Assembly: GCF_038006045.1 (NCBI RefSeq)
Contig: NZ_JBBOUK010000001.1
Coordinates: 2,335,001 to 2,399,000 of the forward strand
Reading direction: 5' to 3'
Source: Exiguobacterium sp. FSL W8-0210
GTDB lineage: Bacteria; Bacillota; Bacilli; Exiguobacteriales; Exiguobacteriaceae
DNA: 64,000 nucleotides
Below, in pieces: positions 45,500 through 58,562 of the stretch. The stretch's first letter is position 1, and the number at the start of each line of letters is the position of its first letter. The notes under the pieces were generated by a model, which saw only the letters and a list, made by a program, of their open reading frames with translations, did no database searches and had not been told where the DNA came from. The position numbers were made by a program, and so were the translations under genes.

Positions 45500-46342
45500 T
45501 TAGAACAAAGAGATTTGTCGCGGCGCGAGTTCATAGTCGAGATCGAGAATCTCGATTAATCGTTTCGCATTCGGGGCAGCATCTCCTGCTGAGTTGTTAT
45601 TGAAGAAAACATAGACATCTTTTGCTTCCGCTGCAACGTCGCGGACGTGACTTGCGAGTTCTTGTAGCTCGTCTTCCGAATACCGATAGAGACAGCGGAC
45701 TTTTCGCCAATCTTCGCTGCTTTGACCGGGTTTCTTTAACCAACCGGCCTTGTTTCGTCCATGTAATCGAATGAATGCCGTCTCCTGCGTCACGACCGGT
45801 ACGAACGGCACCGAACCATCTTCGGTCTGCGGTTCATCGCAAATCGTATGGATGAACTGATGTTCCTTCAAAAAACGGAGCGTCCGCTCACGATAAGCTT
45901 CCGAATACCACGATGGATTTCGGAATTCGATCGCGACTGGCAGTCCAGCAAGCGATTTTCGGATCGTTTGCAAGTATTCCAAATGCAATTTACTGACATC
46001 GAACCATGGTGGAAGTTGGACAAGGATTGCCGCAATTTTTCCACTCTTACGCATCGGTTCGATCGACGCGATATATTGTTCAAAAATTGGTCCGAGCGGA
46101 TTTTTATTTTCCCGGTCGTGCCCACTCATCGCGCGGTGGACCTTAACGATGAAGCGGAACCCGTCCGGTGTCTCAGATGTCCATTTTTCGTAGTTTCGTT
46201 CCGGTTGAATCGCATAGAATGTCGAGTCGACCTCAACTGCTGGAAAATGCCCAGCATAGGCAGCTAGTTTTTCTTTTCGATCTTGCGGGGTCAAGTAGAG
46301 ACTATCATGATCTCCCCAGCCCGTGACACCGATATATATCAT
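45500..46342 (-). CDS. yunF: DUF72 family protein (YunF)
   Basis: A 280-residue DUF72 TIM-barrel-like protein. YIGVTGWGDHD, FPAVEVDSTFYAIQPERNYEKW, LVQLPPWF, AIEFRNPSWY and VFFNNNSAGDAAPNA are the family blocks. Function unknown. The ATG at 46342 has GAGGGGGAAG upstream. First of a unit with yunD. Confidence 0.88.
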   Translation of the reverse strand: MIYIGVTGWGDHDSLYLTPQDRKEKLAAYAGHFPAVEVDSTFYAIQPERNYEKWTSETPDGFRFIVKVHRAMSGHDRENKNPLGPIFEQYIASIEPMRKSGKIAAILVQLPPWFDVSKLHLEYLQTIRKSLAGLPVAIEFRNPSWYSEAYRERTLRFLKEHQFIHTICDEPQTEDGSVPFVPVVTQETAFIRLHGRNKAGWLKKPGQSSEDWRKVRCLYRYSEDELQELASHVRDVAAEAKDVYVFFNNNSAGDAAPNAKRLIEILDLDYELAPRQISLF

Positions 46343-46419
46343 GCTCTCTTCCCCCTCGCGTGTTCTATTCTGCCTATTCATCATAGCATAGCAGAATCCG
46401 GGATTTCTTCTTCAATGCT

Positions 46420-46974
46420 TCAATTTAAACGTTCATATTCAAGTATGATACATCCTGATTCGAAGCGTTGTGTTTTGATCATTTTTAAGTGTTGCGGTTG
46501 ATCAAATACTGGAAACATTCGTTTTCCACCTCCGAGGAGAACCGGGTAAATCACGACATGATAACAGTCGACGAGTCCAAGCTCAATCGCTTCAGCAGCA
46601 AGCGTTGCCCCACCGATCGCAATCTGTTTGCCAGGTAAGGCTTTTAGTGCTTGAAGTTCCTCGGCAAGCGACGTGGTCGCTAGACGCGCTTTTCCTTCGA
46701 CAGCGTCGAGCGTTCGCGAGAATACGATCTTCTCAAGCGCCTGCCACGTTTTCGCATACTCAACGATGATCGGCTCGTCTTCTTGATCCGCTGTCTCCCA
46801 GTACTGCATCATTTCATACAAACGACGTCCATAGACATGGGTATCGAACGCTCTCTCATAATCATTAAAGTATTGATGCAGTTCCGCATCCGGTGAAGCG
46901 AAATCGATGCTGCCTGACGCATCCTCGATATAACCGTCAAGTGAGACTTGAAAGGAATAAACGATGTCACGCAT
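46420..46974 (-). CDS. Dihydrofolate reductase family protein (RibD C-terminal-like)
   Basis: A 184-residue DHFR-fold protein. SFQVSLDGYIEDASGSIDF, VYGRRLYEMM and GKQIAIGGATLAAEAIELGLVDCYHVVIYPVLLGGGKRMF are typical of the YwjB/RibD-C group; the conserved glycine-rich GGATL binds NADPH. Not the essential DHFR; substrate unknown. AAAGGAGGGG precedes the ATG at 46974. Confidence 0.88.
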   Translation of the reverse strand: MRDIVYSFQVSLDGYIEDASGSIDFASPDAELHQYFNDYERAFDTHVYGRRLYEMMQYWETADQEDEPIIVEYAKTWQALEKIVFSRTLDAVEGKARLATTSLAEELQALKALPGKQIAIGGATLAAEAIELGLVDCYHVVIYPVLLGGGKRMFPVFDQPQHLKMIKTQRFESGCIILEYERLN

Positions 46975-47021
46975 AGTAACCCCTCCTTTTTCCCTCCTAT
47001 ACCCGTTTTCCTCCAACCATG

Positions 47022-47053
47022 AAAAAACTCCCTCATCCGCAGATGAGAGAGTA
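47022..47053 (-). terminator. Terminator of the suf operon
   Basis: Minus-strand ACTCTCTCATC/GATGAGGGAGT with TGCG loop and six U residues. Confidence 0.88.
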
Positions 47054-47060
47054 AGACGAA

Positions 47061-48458
47061 TTATCCGATTGAACCTTCCATCTCGAACTTGATGAGACGG
47101 TTCATTTCGACCGCATATTCCATTGGAAGTTCTTTTGTGAACGGCTCGATGAAGCCCATGACGATCATTTCCGTTGCTTCCTCTTGTGAGATCCCGCGGC
47201 TCATGAGGTAGAACAATTGCTCTTCCGAGACCTTCGAGACTTTCGCTTCGTGCTCGAGCGAAATGTTATCGTTGAGGATTTCGTTGTACGGAATCGTATC
47301 CGACGTCGATTGGTTATCCATGATGAGCGTATCACATTCGATGTTCGAACGTGCACCTGTCGCTTTACGTCCGAAGTGAACGATACCGCGGTACGTGACT
47401 TTACCACCGTGTTTTGAGATCGACTTCGAGACGATCGTCGACGATGTGTTCGGTGCCAAGTGAATCATTTTCGCACCCGCATCTTGGTGTTGACCTTTAC
47501 CTGCGATTGCGATTGACAATGTCATACCACGTGAACCTTCACCTTTGAGGATGACGGCTGGGTATTTCATCGTCAGTTTCGAACCGATGTTACCATCGAC
47601 CCATTCCATCGTTGCGCCAGCTTCACAGATCGCACGCTTCGTAACGAGGTTGTAGACGTTGTTCGCCCAGTTTTGGATCGTTGTATAACGGCAGTAAGCG
47701 TTTTTGTTGATGAAGATCTCAACGACCGCTGAGTGAAGCGAGTTCGTCGTGTAGACCGGTGCTGTACATCCTTCGACGTAATGAACCGATGCTTCGTCAT
47801 CAACGATGATCAACGTCCGCTCGAATTGACCCATGTTTTCCGAGTTGATCCGGAAGTAGGCTTGAAGCGGCGTGTCGACTTTAACGCCTTTTGGTACGTA
47901 GATGAACGATCCACCTGACCAGACCGCTGTGTTCAAGGCTGCGAACTTGTTGTCTGTTGGCGGGATTAATTTTCCGAAGTACTCACGGAAGATATCTTCG
48001 TTTTCTTTTAAGGCTGTATCTGTATCTTTGAAGACGACACCGATTTCTTCGAGGTCTTCCTTCATGTTGTGGTAGACAACTTCTGACTCGTACTGAGCCG
48101 AAACACCTGCCAAGTATTTTTGCTCTGCTTCTGGGATACCGAGCTTATCAAACGTACGTTTGATTTCTTCTGGTACTTCATCCCACGATTTCTCTGCACG
48201 TTCAGACGGCTTGACGTAGTACGTGATATCGTCGAAGTTCAATTCTGAGAGATCGCCACCCCACGCTGGCATTGCTTGTTCGTTGAAGATCTTGAGTGAT
48301 TTCAAACGGAAATCAAGCATCCATTGTGGTTCTTCCTTCATTTTCGAGATCGTTTCGACGACTTCAGTCGTCAAGCCACGTCCAGAACGGAAGATCGAGA
48401 TATCGCGATCGTGGAAACCATATTTATAATCGCCAATTTCCGGCATGTTCTTTGCCAT
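47061..48458 (-). CDS. sufB: Fe-S cluster assembly protein SufB
   Basis: A 465-residue scaffold of the SufBCD complex, where clusters are built from sulphide delivered by SufS/SufU and iron. The beta-helix core includes [30 protein letters not shown] and [14 protein letters not shown]; the conserved cysteine is in EGCTAP and [16 protein letters not shown] closes the helix. The ATG at 48458 has AGGAGG 8 nt upstream, better than ATG 48464. Last gene of sufC-sufD-sufS-sufU-sufB. Confidence 0.97.
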   Translation of the reverse strand: MAKNMPEIGDYKYGFHDRDISIFRSGRGLTTEVVETISKMKEEPQWMLDFRLKSLKIFNEQAMPAWGGDLSELNFDDITYYVKPSERAEKSWDEVPEEIKRTFDKLGIPEAEQKYLAGVSAQYESEVVYHNMKEDLEEIGVVFKDTDTALKENEDIFREYFGKLIPPTDNKFAALNTAVWSGGSFIYVPKGVKVDTPLQAYFRINSENMGQFERTLIIVDDEASVHYVEGCTAPVYTTNSLHSAVVEIFINKNAYCRYTTIQNWANNVYNLVTKRAICEAGATMEWVDGNIGSKLTMKYPAVILKGEGSRGMTLSIAIAGKGQHQDAGAKMIHLAPNTSSTIVSKSISKHGGKVTYRGIVHFGRKATGARSNIECDTLIMDNQSTSDTIPYNEILNDNISLEHEAKVSKVSEEQLFYLMSRGISQEEATEMIVMGFIEPFTKELPMEYAVEMNRLIKFEMEGSIG

Positions 48459-48494
48459 GTTCATTTCCTCCTCTTACTTGCTTGTGACCGAAGT

Positions 48495-51424
<2,930 letters not shown>

Positions 51425-51439
51425 GCTTCCTCCCTCGTC

Positions 51440-52225
51440 TTACGCTTTTGTTTCGATTTCGACGTCTTCGATGCCGAGTTCTTTTTTAACCCAGTCATAA
51501 CCTTCTGCTTCGAGACGGTGTGCGAGTTCTTTACCACCAGACATGACGATTTTTCCGCCCATCATGATGTGGATGAAGTCTGGCTCGATATAGTTCAAGA
51601 GACGTTGATAGTGCGTGATGATCAAGCAGCCGAATTCAGGTGAACGCATTTCGTTGACACCTTTTGCGACGACTTTCAATGCATCGATATCAAGACCTGA
51701 ATCGATTTCATCGAGAATCGCGATTGCTGGTTTAAGCATCATCATCTGAAGAATTTCGTTACGTTTCTTTTCTCCACCAGAGAAACCTTCGTTGAGGTAA
51801 CGGTGTGCCATTTCTGAAGGCATCTCGAGAAGTCCCATTTGTGAATCAAGTTCACGGATGAATTTCATGAGTGAGATTTCATCGCCTTCTTCACGACGCG
51901 AGTTGATCGCTGAACGAAGGAAGTCTGAGTTCGTGACACCACTGATTTCGCTTGGGTACTGCATTGCGAGGAACATACCAGCTTGTGCGCGTTCATCGAC
52001 TTCCATGTCGAGAACGTCTTCGCCGTCGAGTGTGACTGAACCAGATGTCACTTCGTACGATGGGTGACCCATCAATGCTGATGCGAGTGTTGATTTACCT
52101 GTCCCGTTTGGTCCCATGACCGCGTGGATTTCCCCGCCTTTGATTTCCAAGTTGACGCCTTTCAAGATTTCCTTGCCGTCGATCGCGACGTGTAGATCTT
52201 CAATCTTCAAGTGTGAAGCCTTCAT
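51440..52225 (-). CDS. sufC: Fe-S assembly ATPase SufC
   Basis: A 261-residue ABC-type ATPase of the SufBCD complex. Walker A GPNGTGKST near residue 38, signature FSGGEKKRNEI near 142, Walker B AIAILDEIDSGLD near 165, and the H-loop in LIITHYQRLL. It is soluble, with no permease. GGAGGG before the ATG at 52225. First gene of the operon; no SufR or clear Fur box was seen upstream. Confidence 0.97.
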   Translation of the reverse strand: MKASHLKIEDLHVAIDGKEILKGVNLEIKGGEIHAVMGPNGTGKSTLASALMGHPSYEVTSGSVTLDGEDVLDMEVDERAQAGMFLAMQYPSEISGVTNSDFLRSAINSRREEGDEISLMKFIRELDSQMGLLEMPSEMAHRYLNEGFSGGEKKRNEILQMMMLKPAIAILDEIDSGLDIDALKVVAKGVNEMRSPEFGCLIITHYQRLLNYIEPDFIHIMMGGKIVMSGGKELAHRLEAEGYDWVKKELGIEDVEIETKA

Positions 52226-52358
52226 GTTAGAATCCCTCCATCTATTCATTTCGTGACTGACGATTCAGAACACGAGCGTTACTAATTTAGTATCATTCTA
52301 ATCTTAAAGAAACATGGCGTATTATTCAAGCGTCATCGCTCGTTGTTTTTTCTCAAAA

Positions 52359-53609
52359 TCACGCGTTTTGTTGAGAATCATTCGAAAGTTTCACCGGTTC
52401 CTCGAGTTCCTCGATCGTCGAAGCCCGATGAATCCGTTGTGACAGTAAGAGCAGTGGTATTCCGAATAATGTCAAGCCCGCTAATATCCCGAAAATCGGT
52501 AACGGACGGTCCGCTCCATATAAACTTAACAAATGTCCTCCGGCGATCGGACCGATTGATTGTCCGATCGACGTCAAGCCCATCGCTCCGAAATAACTAC
52601 CCCGTAATTCCGGCTTCGCGAACCGATCGGTCAAGATGTCGGTCATCGTGAACATCATGACTTCCCCGCACGTGAAAATGAACATCGCGACGATCATCAA
52701 CCAGATCGCGTTCGCATTTCCCATGATGAACAATCCGATCGCAACAGTCGCAATCCCGGTCGTGATCGAGACGAGTGGTGACGTCTTCATACCAAACTTC
52801 ATGATCGGATATTGGACGATTAAGACGGTGATCGCATTGATCGTGATCAAGATCGCATAGAGTGTCTTACCGCCTTCAAGGAGTGACGTCTCCGTCAAGA
52901 ACTGTGGCAAGGTCGAGTTGAACTGGCTGTAGCCAAAGACGCCGAAGATGATGCCGGCAAGTGCCAGTGTAAAGGCGATATCCGTCCGCAACAGACGAAC
53001 CGTTGCTCCAAACGACACCTTTTTCCCACCATGCGTCTCGGTGATCGGATGGCGTTTGAATAAGATACCAATCATCACCCCGTACACGATATAGACGAAC
53101 GCCGTGATGTAAAACGTCGCGGACGTGTTCCCTGCACTCAGCAGTAAAGCGATTCCCGGTCCGATCGCTGCTGCGATGTTGATCATCGCGTAACGGATAT
53201 TGAAGACGAACAACCGGTTCGCTTCATCCGTCGTATCACTGATCAAGGCACGAGCAGATGGCTCGAAGATTGAGCGACAGACCCCGTTCAAGGCACTGAG
53301 CGTAAAGAATGCCCAGAACGTCTCGACTTGTGCCAGCGCGATGAAGACGATCGCGAATCCGATCGTTCCGGCAAGCATCATCGCCCGGCGACCATACCGA
53401 TCCGACAAGGTACCACCGATGAAACTCATAATGAGGCTGGCGATCGCTGAGATACTGAGGACCCAGCCGACATCGACCGGATCAAACTTCAAGACGGTCG
53501 TCATGTAGATGGCGAAGAACGGCATCGTGATGAACGTTCCGAGACGCGAGAAAAACGTCCCGAACAAGACCCCGAGTGTCAACGGATGCAGTTGACGAAT
53601 GCGTTGCAT
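52359..53609 (-). CDS. MFS transporter (12-helix)
   Basis: A 416-residue major facilitator with about 12 hydrophobic segments. Motif A GGTLSDRYGRRAMMLAG lies between helices 2 and 3, and a related DRFAKPELRGSYFG in the second half. Closest in style to the YttB/MdtH-like drug exporters, but substrate unknown. The ATG at 53609 has AGGGGGA upstream. A gene between metQ and suf that is not part of either operon. Confidence 0.85.
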   Translation of the reverse strand: MQRIRQLHPLTLGVLFGTFFSRLGTFITMPFFAIYMTTVLKFDPVDVGWVLSISAIASLIMSFIGGTLSDRYGRRAMMLAGTIGFAIVFIALAQVETFWAFFTLSALNGVCRSIFEPSARALISDTTDEANRLFVFNIRYAMINIAAAIGPGIALLLSAGNTSATFYITAFVYIVYGVMIGILFKRHPITETHGGKKVSFGATVRLLRTDIAFTLALAGIIFGVFGYSQFNSTLPQFLTETSLLEGGKTLYAILITINAITVLIVQYPIMKFGMKTSPLVSITTGIATVAIGLFIMGNANAIWLMIVAMFIFTCGEVMMFTMTDILTDRFAKPELRGSYFGAMGLTSIGQSIGPIAGGHLLSLYGADRPLPIFGILAGLTLFGIPLLLLSQRIHRASTIEELEEPVKLSNDSQQNA

Positions 53610-53642
53610 ATGATTCCCCCTAACCCCTGTTTCAGACAAATG

Positions 53643-53674
53643 AAAAGCATCCTTCCATTATATAGGAAGGATGC
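53643..53674 (-). terminator. Terminator of metNPQ
   Basis: Minus-strand GCATCCTTCC/GGAAGGATGC with TATATAAT loop and U tract. Confidence 0.8.
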
Positions 53675-53688
53675 CGGATTCGGTAAAC

Positions 53689-54522
53689 TTATTTGCTGAC
53701 TGGAACGACTGCACCTTTGTACTTGTCGAGGATCCAATCTTGGTTTTTCTTTTCGTGCAAGACATCGAGAAGTGTCGTGACACGCTTGTCTTTCTCATCG
53801 CCGTCACGTGTGACGATGATGTTGACGTATGGTGACGACTCATCTTCCGAAGCGATCGCGTCTTTCAATGGGTTCAGACCGTTATCGATCGCATAGTTCG
53901 TGTTGATGAGGACGGCGTCACCTTCATTGTTTTTGTAAGCTTGCGGAAGAAGTGAAGCTTCGATGTTCGTCTTGAACTTGAGTTTCTTCGGGTTCTCTGC
54001 GATATCACCGAGTTGTGCATCTGTCGTTTTACCGTCTTTAAGCTTGATCAACCCTTCGTTTTGAAGGAACGTCAAGACACGACCGCGTTCCGCGACGTTT
54101 GAGCTCGTTAAGATCGTTGCACCGTTTGGCAACTTATCGAGTGACTTGTATTTCTTCGAGTAGATACCGAGTGGTTCAACGTGGACGCCACCTGCGTTCG
54201 CAAACTTATACGATTTGTTTTCTTTCTCTTGTTGCTCAAGATACGGTACGTGCTGGAAGTAGTTCGCATCGATTTCTTTTGAAGCGAGCGCTTTGTTCGG
54301 AAGTACGTAATCTTGGAACTTCTTGATTTCAAGCTTGTAACCTTTTGCTTCGTATTCTTTTTTGACGTGCTCAAGAATCTTAGCGTGCGGTACGTTTGAA
54401 GCACCGATGACGAGTGTTTTGTCGTCGCTACCTGATCCTGATGATTTTTCGCCACATGCAGCAAGGCTGATTGCTAAAACGGATACAGCGGCAGTACCTA
54501 CGAATTTTTTCCAAACTTTCAT
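53689..54522 (-). CDS. metQ: Methionine ABC transporter substrate-binding lipoprotein
   Basis: A 277-residue NlpA/MetQ lipoprotein that captures methionine outside the membrane. Signal peptide VGTAAVSVLAISLAAC with lipid-anchored Cys23; the mature part begins with a Ser/Gly-rich linker. VHVEPLGIYSKKYKSLDKLPNGATI, and LINTNYAIDNGL match MetQ. GGAGG before the ATG. Last gene of metN-metP-metQ. Confidence 0.95.
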   Translation of the reverse strand: MKVWKKFVGTAAVSVLAISLAACGEKSSGSGSDDKTLVIGASNVPHAKILEHVKKEYEAKGYKLEIKKFQDYVLPNKALASKEIDANYFQHVPYLEQQEKENKSYKFANAGGVHVEPLGIYSKKYKSLDKLPNGATILTSSNVAERGRVLTFLQNEGLIKLKDGKTTDAQLGDIAENPKKLKFKTNIEASLLPQAYKNNEGDAVLINTNYAIDNGLNPLKDAIASEDESSPYVNIIVTRDGDEKDKRVTTLLDVLHEKKNQDWILDKYKGAVVPVSK

Positions 54523-54554
54523 GAATGATTCCTCCAATATGAATAAAATTTGAA

Positions 54555-55220
54555 TTAACGTTTATCGATCGCACGGATCAGCAAATCACCAATGATTTGG
54601 ATGACGAAGACGATCGCTAAGATTAAGAGTGTCGCAATGACGATGACATCGTTTTGAGAACGCTGGAATCCTTCGATGAAGGCCATGTCCCCAAGTCCAC
54701 CTCCGCCGACTACTCCGGCCATTGCCGTATAACCGACAAGTGAGACGAGTGTGACCGTGATACCAGAAACGATGGCAGGCAATGCTTCTGGGATTAAGAC
54801 TTTATAGATGATTTGGAACTTCGTCGCGCCCATCGATTCCGCTGCCTCGATGACACCTTTATCGACTTCGCGTAACGCGAGTTCAACCATCCGACCGTAA
54901 AATGGTGCAGCACCGAAAATCAGTGCCGGTAATGCTGCCGTTGGTCCGAGGAACGAACCGACGATCGCTGTCGTAAATGGAATCAATAAGATCAGTAAGA
55001 TGATGAACGGAATCGAACGGAAGACGTTGACGATCAAGCTCAACACTGAATAGAACGCCCGATTCTTGAACAATAACTCTTCGTTTGTCGCATACAATAG
55101 TAAACCAATGATCAAACCGAGAACGAATGTTGAAAACCCAGCGATTGCCGTCATATAGACGGTACTGCCTGTCGCTTCCCACACCATGTCCCAATCTAGG
55201 TTGTCAAAGAATGAAATCAT
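54555..55220 (-). CDS. metP: Methionine ABC transporter permease
   Basis: A 221-residue MetI-family permease with five membrane spans. The coupling loop EAAESMGATKFQIIYKVLIPEALPAIVSG carries the EAA motif contacting MetN; YTAMAGVVGGGGLGDMA is family-typical. ATGA overlap with metN. Confidence 0.96.
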   Translation of the reverse strand: MISFFDNLDWDMVWEATGSTVYMTAIAGFSTFVLGLIIGLLLYATNEELLFKNRAFYSVLSLIVNVFRSIPFIILLILLIPFTTAIVGSFLGPTAALPALIFGAAPFYGRMVELALREVDKGVIEAAESMGATKFQIIYKVLIPEALPAIVSGITVTLVSLVGYTAMAGVVGGGGLGDMAFIEGFQRSQNDVIVIATLLILAIVFVIQIIGDLLIRAIDKR

Positions 55221-56239
55221 CGGTGATCCACCTCCACTTCAACATCACTGGCTTGAAGCTTCGTGATGACCGCTTGTGTTGCTGCTGTTTCCCCGATCAA
55301 CTGAATGAACAGTGTACCGAGTGCCCCTTCCTGTGATTGACCGACGTTTCCGCCGATGATGTTGAACAGGACCGGTGAATCCTTCATGACTTCCGCGAGG
55401 ATCGGGCTTTCCGCTGTTGATCCGACGAACGTCAACTGAACGATTTTTCCGGTTGGGTACCGTTCGCGTAGTTTCGCGAACGTCAACTCGTTTTCCGAAG
55501 GCGACGTCAATTGTTTGACGAACTCCTTCGTCATCGCTTGCTTCGGATGACGGAAGACCTCTGCGACCGGTCCTTGCTCGACGATTTTACCGGCTTCCAT
55601 GACGGCGACCCGGTGACAGATTTTTTGAATGACGTGCATCTCGTGTGTGATCAAGACGATCGTCAGTTTCAGTTTTTCATTGATGTCAACGAGTAACTCA
55701 AGGATTGAGTCCGTCGTCTTCGGATCGAGTGCACTTGTTGCCTCGTCACATAAGAGAACGTCCGGGTTCGATGCCAGTGCCCGAGCGATACCGACACGTT
55801 GTTTTTGACCACCGGATAATTGTGACGGATAGGCTTTTTCGCGTCCGTCCAAACCAACGAGTTGGATCAGTTCCGCTACCCGTTCCTTGCGGTGTGCTTT
55901 CGGGAAGCCACCGAGCTCGAGTGGGAACATGATGTTCTCTTCAACTGTTCGTGACCACAATAAGTTGAAATGTTGGAAGACCATCGAGACATTCTTACGG
56001 ACGCCTCGTAATTCCTTTGGTTTTAGTGATGTCATTTCAACACCATCGATTTGGATCGAACCACTCGTTGGTGCTTCAAGCATATTCAGCAATCGGATCA
56101 AGGTCGATTTCCCTGCTCCGGAATAACCGATTATTCCAAAAATTTCACCGCGTTCGATTGTCAGATCGACATTCGCGACAGCTTCGACCGCTCCGCGCTT
56201 TGAGCGATAAATCTTTCCTACGTCTTGTAAACGAATCAC
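55217..56239 (-). CDS. metN: Methionine ABC transporter ATP-binding protein
   Basis: A 340-residue MetN. Walker A GYSGAGKST near residue 38, Q-loop FQHFNLLWSRTV, signature LSGGQKQRVGIARAL near 140, Walker B VLLCDEATSALD, and the H-loop in ITHEMHVI. A C-terminal NIL domain (about 262-338) senses methionine. GTG start with AGGAGGG. The S-box upstream makes this a SAM-controlled methionine importer. Confidence 0.97.
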   Translation of the reverse strand: MIRLQDVGKIYRSKRGAVEAVANVDLTIERGEIFGIIGYSGAGKSTLIRLLNMLEAPTSGSIQIDGVEMTSLKPKELRGVRKNVSMVFQHFNLLWSRTVEENIMFPLELGGFPKAHRKERVAELIQLVGLDGREKAYPSQLSGGQKQRVGIARALASNPDVLLCDEATSALDPKTTDSILELLVDINEKLKLTIVLITHEMHVIQKICHRVAVMEAGKIVEQGPVAEVFRHPKQAMTKEFVKQLTSPSENELTFAKLRERYPTGKIVQLTFVGSTAESPILAEVMKDSPVLFNIIGGNVGQSQEGALGTLFIQLIGETAATQAVITKLQASDVEVEVDHR

Positions 56240-56256
56240 AACTGTCCCTCCTAAAA

Positions 56257-56422
56257 TAAAAAAAGTGCGCGCGTTTTAGAGCAAACGCGCGCACTTTTCA
56301 GTACACAAAACCATTTGCTCTCATCTCCCAGACTTTTGTCTGCTGGAATTAGCACCACTTCGGATTAGATCCGCGGTTGCCGGGTTTCATCGGGCCAGTC
56401 CCTCCACCACTCTCGATAAGAG
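56257..56422 (-). promoter_or_regulatory. S-box (SAM-I) riboswitch with terminator, upstream of metN
   Basis: Minus-strand core GGTGGAGGGACTGGCCCGAT then GAAACCCGGCAACC; P1 pairs CTCTTATC (56415-56422) with GATGAGAG (56318-56325). Terminator AAAAGTGCGCGCGTTT and its complement (56257-56298) ends in a U run. Confidence 0.95.
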
Positions 56423-56479
56423 TTTCGGTATTAAGTTTGTAGAATATATTCTGAATATTAGCAGGGGTTATTTTTGTTG

Positions 56480-57646
56480 TCAAACAGTTTTTTCAGAAAC
56501 TTTTTCGAGGAACGTGAAAGCACGTGTTAAGTCTTCTTTCAAATCTTCCGCGTCCTCAAGTCCAACTGAAATCCGAACGAGACCGTCTGTGATGCCGAGT
56601 TCTGCCCGACGCTCTGCTGGGATCGACGCGTGCGTCATCCGTGCCGGAACGGAAATCAGACTCTCGACGGCACCAAGACTCTCAGCAAGTGTGAAGAAGT
56701 GTGTCGCCTCGACGAGTTTTTCTGCATTCGCTGCTGAACCAACATCAAAGCTGATCATCCCACCAAACCCAGTCGCTTGTTTCGCTTGGATGTCGTGACC
56801 AGGATGCGATGCAAGTCCCGGGTAGAAGATGTTTGAGACAATATCTTGCGCTTGTAGGAACGCAACGAGATCATGTGCTGTCTCTTCGATCGCATCCATC
56901 CGGATACCGAGTGTACGAAGACCACGGACGAGCAAGAAGCTGTCTTGCGGTCCAAGTACGCCGCCTGTCGAGTTTTGGATGAAGTGAAGCTCTTCGCCGA
57001 GCGCATCATCTTTGACGACGACAAGTCCAGCGACGACGTCCGAGTGTCCGCCGATGTATTTTGTTGCACTGTGCAAGACGATGTCTGCACCAAGCGCGAG
57101 TGGTTGTTGATGATATGGAGTCGCGAACGTGTTGTCGACGACGAGTTTAAGATCGTGACGTTTGGCAATCGTTGCGATGGCTGCGATGTCCGTTACTTTC
57201 AACAACGGGTTCGTCGGTGTTTCGACGTAGACGATCTTCGTGTTGTCTTGGATCGCTGCTTCCGTCGCTGCAAGGTCCGTCGTATCGACGAATGTCACTT
57301 GGATGTTGAACTTTGGTAAGACGCGTTGCATCAAGCGGAACGTACCACCGTAGACGTCATCCGTCATGACGATGTGGTCGCCAGACTCAAGCAAGTGGAA
57401 GACGGCATGGATCGCTGCCATCCCAGAACCGAAGGCAAAACCACGTGCGCCGCCCTCGAGATCCGCAATCAATCGTTCGATGCTCGTCCGTGTTGGGTTC
57501 GCTGTCCGTGAGTATTCGTATCCGTCCTTAAGTTGACCGATTTTATCCTGCTTGTATGTGCTTGTTTGATAGATCGGAGGTGTGACGGCTCCTGTTGCCC
57601 GGTCGACACCTGTTCCTCCATGAATCAATGCTGTCTTCTTACGCAT
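56480..57646 (-). CDS. mccB: Cystathionine gamma-lyase/homocysteine gamma-lyase (MccB-like)
   Basis: A 388-residue PLP enzyme of the Cys/Met metabolism family. The PLP lysine is in SATKYIGGHSD, the tyrosine-arginine phosphate clamp in YEYSRTANPTRTS, and GFAFGSGMAAI and VYGGTFRL are active-site loops. It could cleave cystathionine to cysteine (MccB) or act as gamma-synthase; its operon with mccA and luxS favours the lyase. AAAGGTGG before the ATG at 57646. Overlaps mccA by 8 nt. Confidence 0.9.
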   Translation of the reverse strand: MRKKTALIHGGTGVDRATGAVTPPIYQTSTYKQDKIGQLKDGYEYSRTANPTRTSIERLIADLEGGARGFAFGSGMAAIHAVFHLLESGDHIVMTDDVYGGTFRLMQRVLPKFNIQVTFVDTTDLAATEAAIQDNTKIVYVETPTNPLLKVTDIAAIATIAKRHDLKLVVDNTFATPYHQQPLALGADIVLHSATKYIGGHSDVVAGLVVVKDDALGEELHFIQNSTGGVLGPQDSFLLVRGLRTLGIRMDAIEETAHDLVAFLQAQDIVSNIFYPGLASHPGHDIQAKQATGFGGMISFDVGSAANAEKLVEATHFFTLAESLGAVESLISVPARMTHASIPAERRAELGITDGLVRISVGLEDAEDLKEDLTRAFTFLEKVSEKTV

Positions 57647-58562
57647 GAGTTTCGTCCACCTTTTCAAAGATTTGTTGGCTTAAGTAGCGTTCGGCACTGT
57701 CTGCGAAGACGGTGACGATCGTACTGCCGGGGTGACGCTTCGCGATATCAAGCGCAGCAACGAGCGCTGCACCTGCTGAACTACCAACGAGTAATCCTTC
57801 GCGAGCAGCGAGTGTATGAACCGCGTCAAATGCATCGCGGTCAGAAATCGTATGAATCTCGTCGACGAGTTCACGCGGAACGAGACTTGGCCATTTCGCT
57901 GTTCCAATGCCTTCTGTCTTATGCGGACCGGCTGGACCACCATTTAAGACGGAGCCTTCCGGTTCGACGATCGCTGCTTTTGTACCGAGACGTTGTTTTA
58001 AGAAGTCCGCTGTTCCGGCGAACGTACCACCTGAACCACAACCGGCAACGAACCAGTCGATGTGCGGCAAGTCCGCAATCAGCTCAGGACCGAGTGTCCG
58101 CTGATACGTGACTGGGTTCTCTTCGTTTTCGAATTGTAACGGAACGTAACTGTTCGGAATTTCCTGACCGAGTTCTTTTGCCCGGTCGATAGCCCCTTGC
58201 ATATCGAGTTCAGTCGGCGTGTTGACGACGGTTGCGCCGAGTGCCCGCATCAACGTCTGTTTTTCCTGACTGAATTTTTCCGGAACGACACAGATGACTT
58301 GAAGATTGTATTTTTTAGCGGCGAGCGCCAAGCCGATGCCGGTATTCCCGGCTGTCGGCTCAATGATCGTACCGCCTGGTGTCACATGTCCGTTTTCGAT
58401 TGCTGCATCAACGAGTTGAATGCCAAGGCGGTCTTTGACGCTGCCCCCAGGGTTCATCCATTCGAGCTTCGCCAAAATGCGCGTACCAGCAGGCAAATCG
58501 AATGAAGTGATCTCGTAGAGTGGTGTGTTTCCGACGAGGTCGCGGACGTTGTTCGCGATCAT
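57639..58562 (-). CDS. mccA: O-acetylserine-dependent cystathionine beta-synthase (MccA-like)
   Basis: A 307-residue fold-type II PLP enzyme of the cysteine synthase/cystathionine beta-synthase family. PLP lysine in [11 protein letters not shown] near residue 43, phosphate loop [11 protein letters not shown], and [13 protein letters not shown]. As MccA of B. subtilis it would join O-acetylserine with homocysteine. Its start overlaps luxS (ATGA) and lacks a strong ribosome site, so translation is coupled. Confidence 0.9.
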   Translation of the reverse strand: MIANNVRDLVGNTPLYEITSFDLPAGTRILAKLEWMNPGGSVKDRLGIQLVDAAIENGHVTPGGTIIEPTAGNTGIGLALAAKKYNLQVICVVPEKFSQEKQTLMRALGATVVNTPTELDMQGAIDRAKELGQEIPNSYVPLQFENEENPVTYQRTLGPELIADLPHIDWFVAGCGSGGTFAGTADFLKQRLGTKAAIVEPEGSVLNGGPAGPHKTEGIGTAKWPSLVPRELVDEIHTISDRDAFDAVHTLAAREGLLVGSSAGAALVAALDIAKRHPGSTIVTVFADSAERYLSQQIFEKVDETHA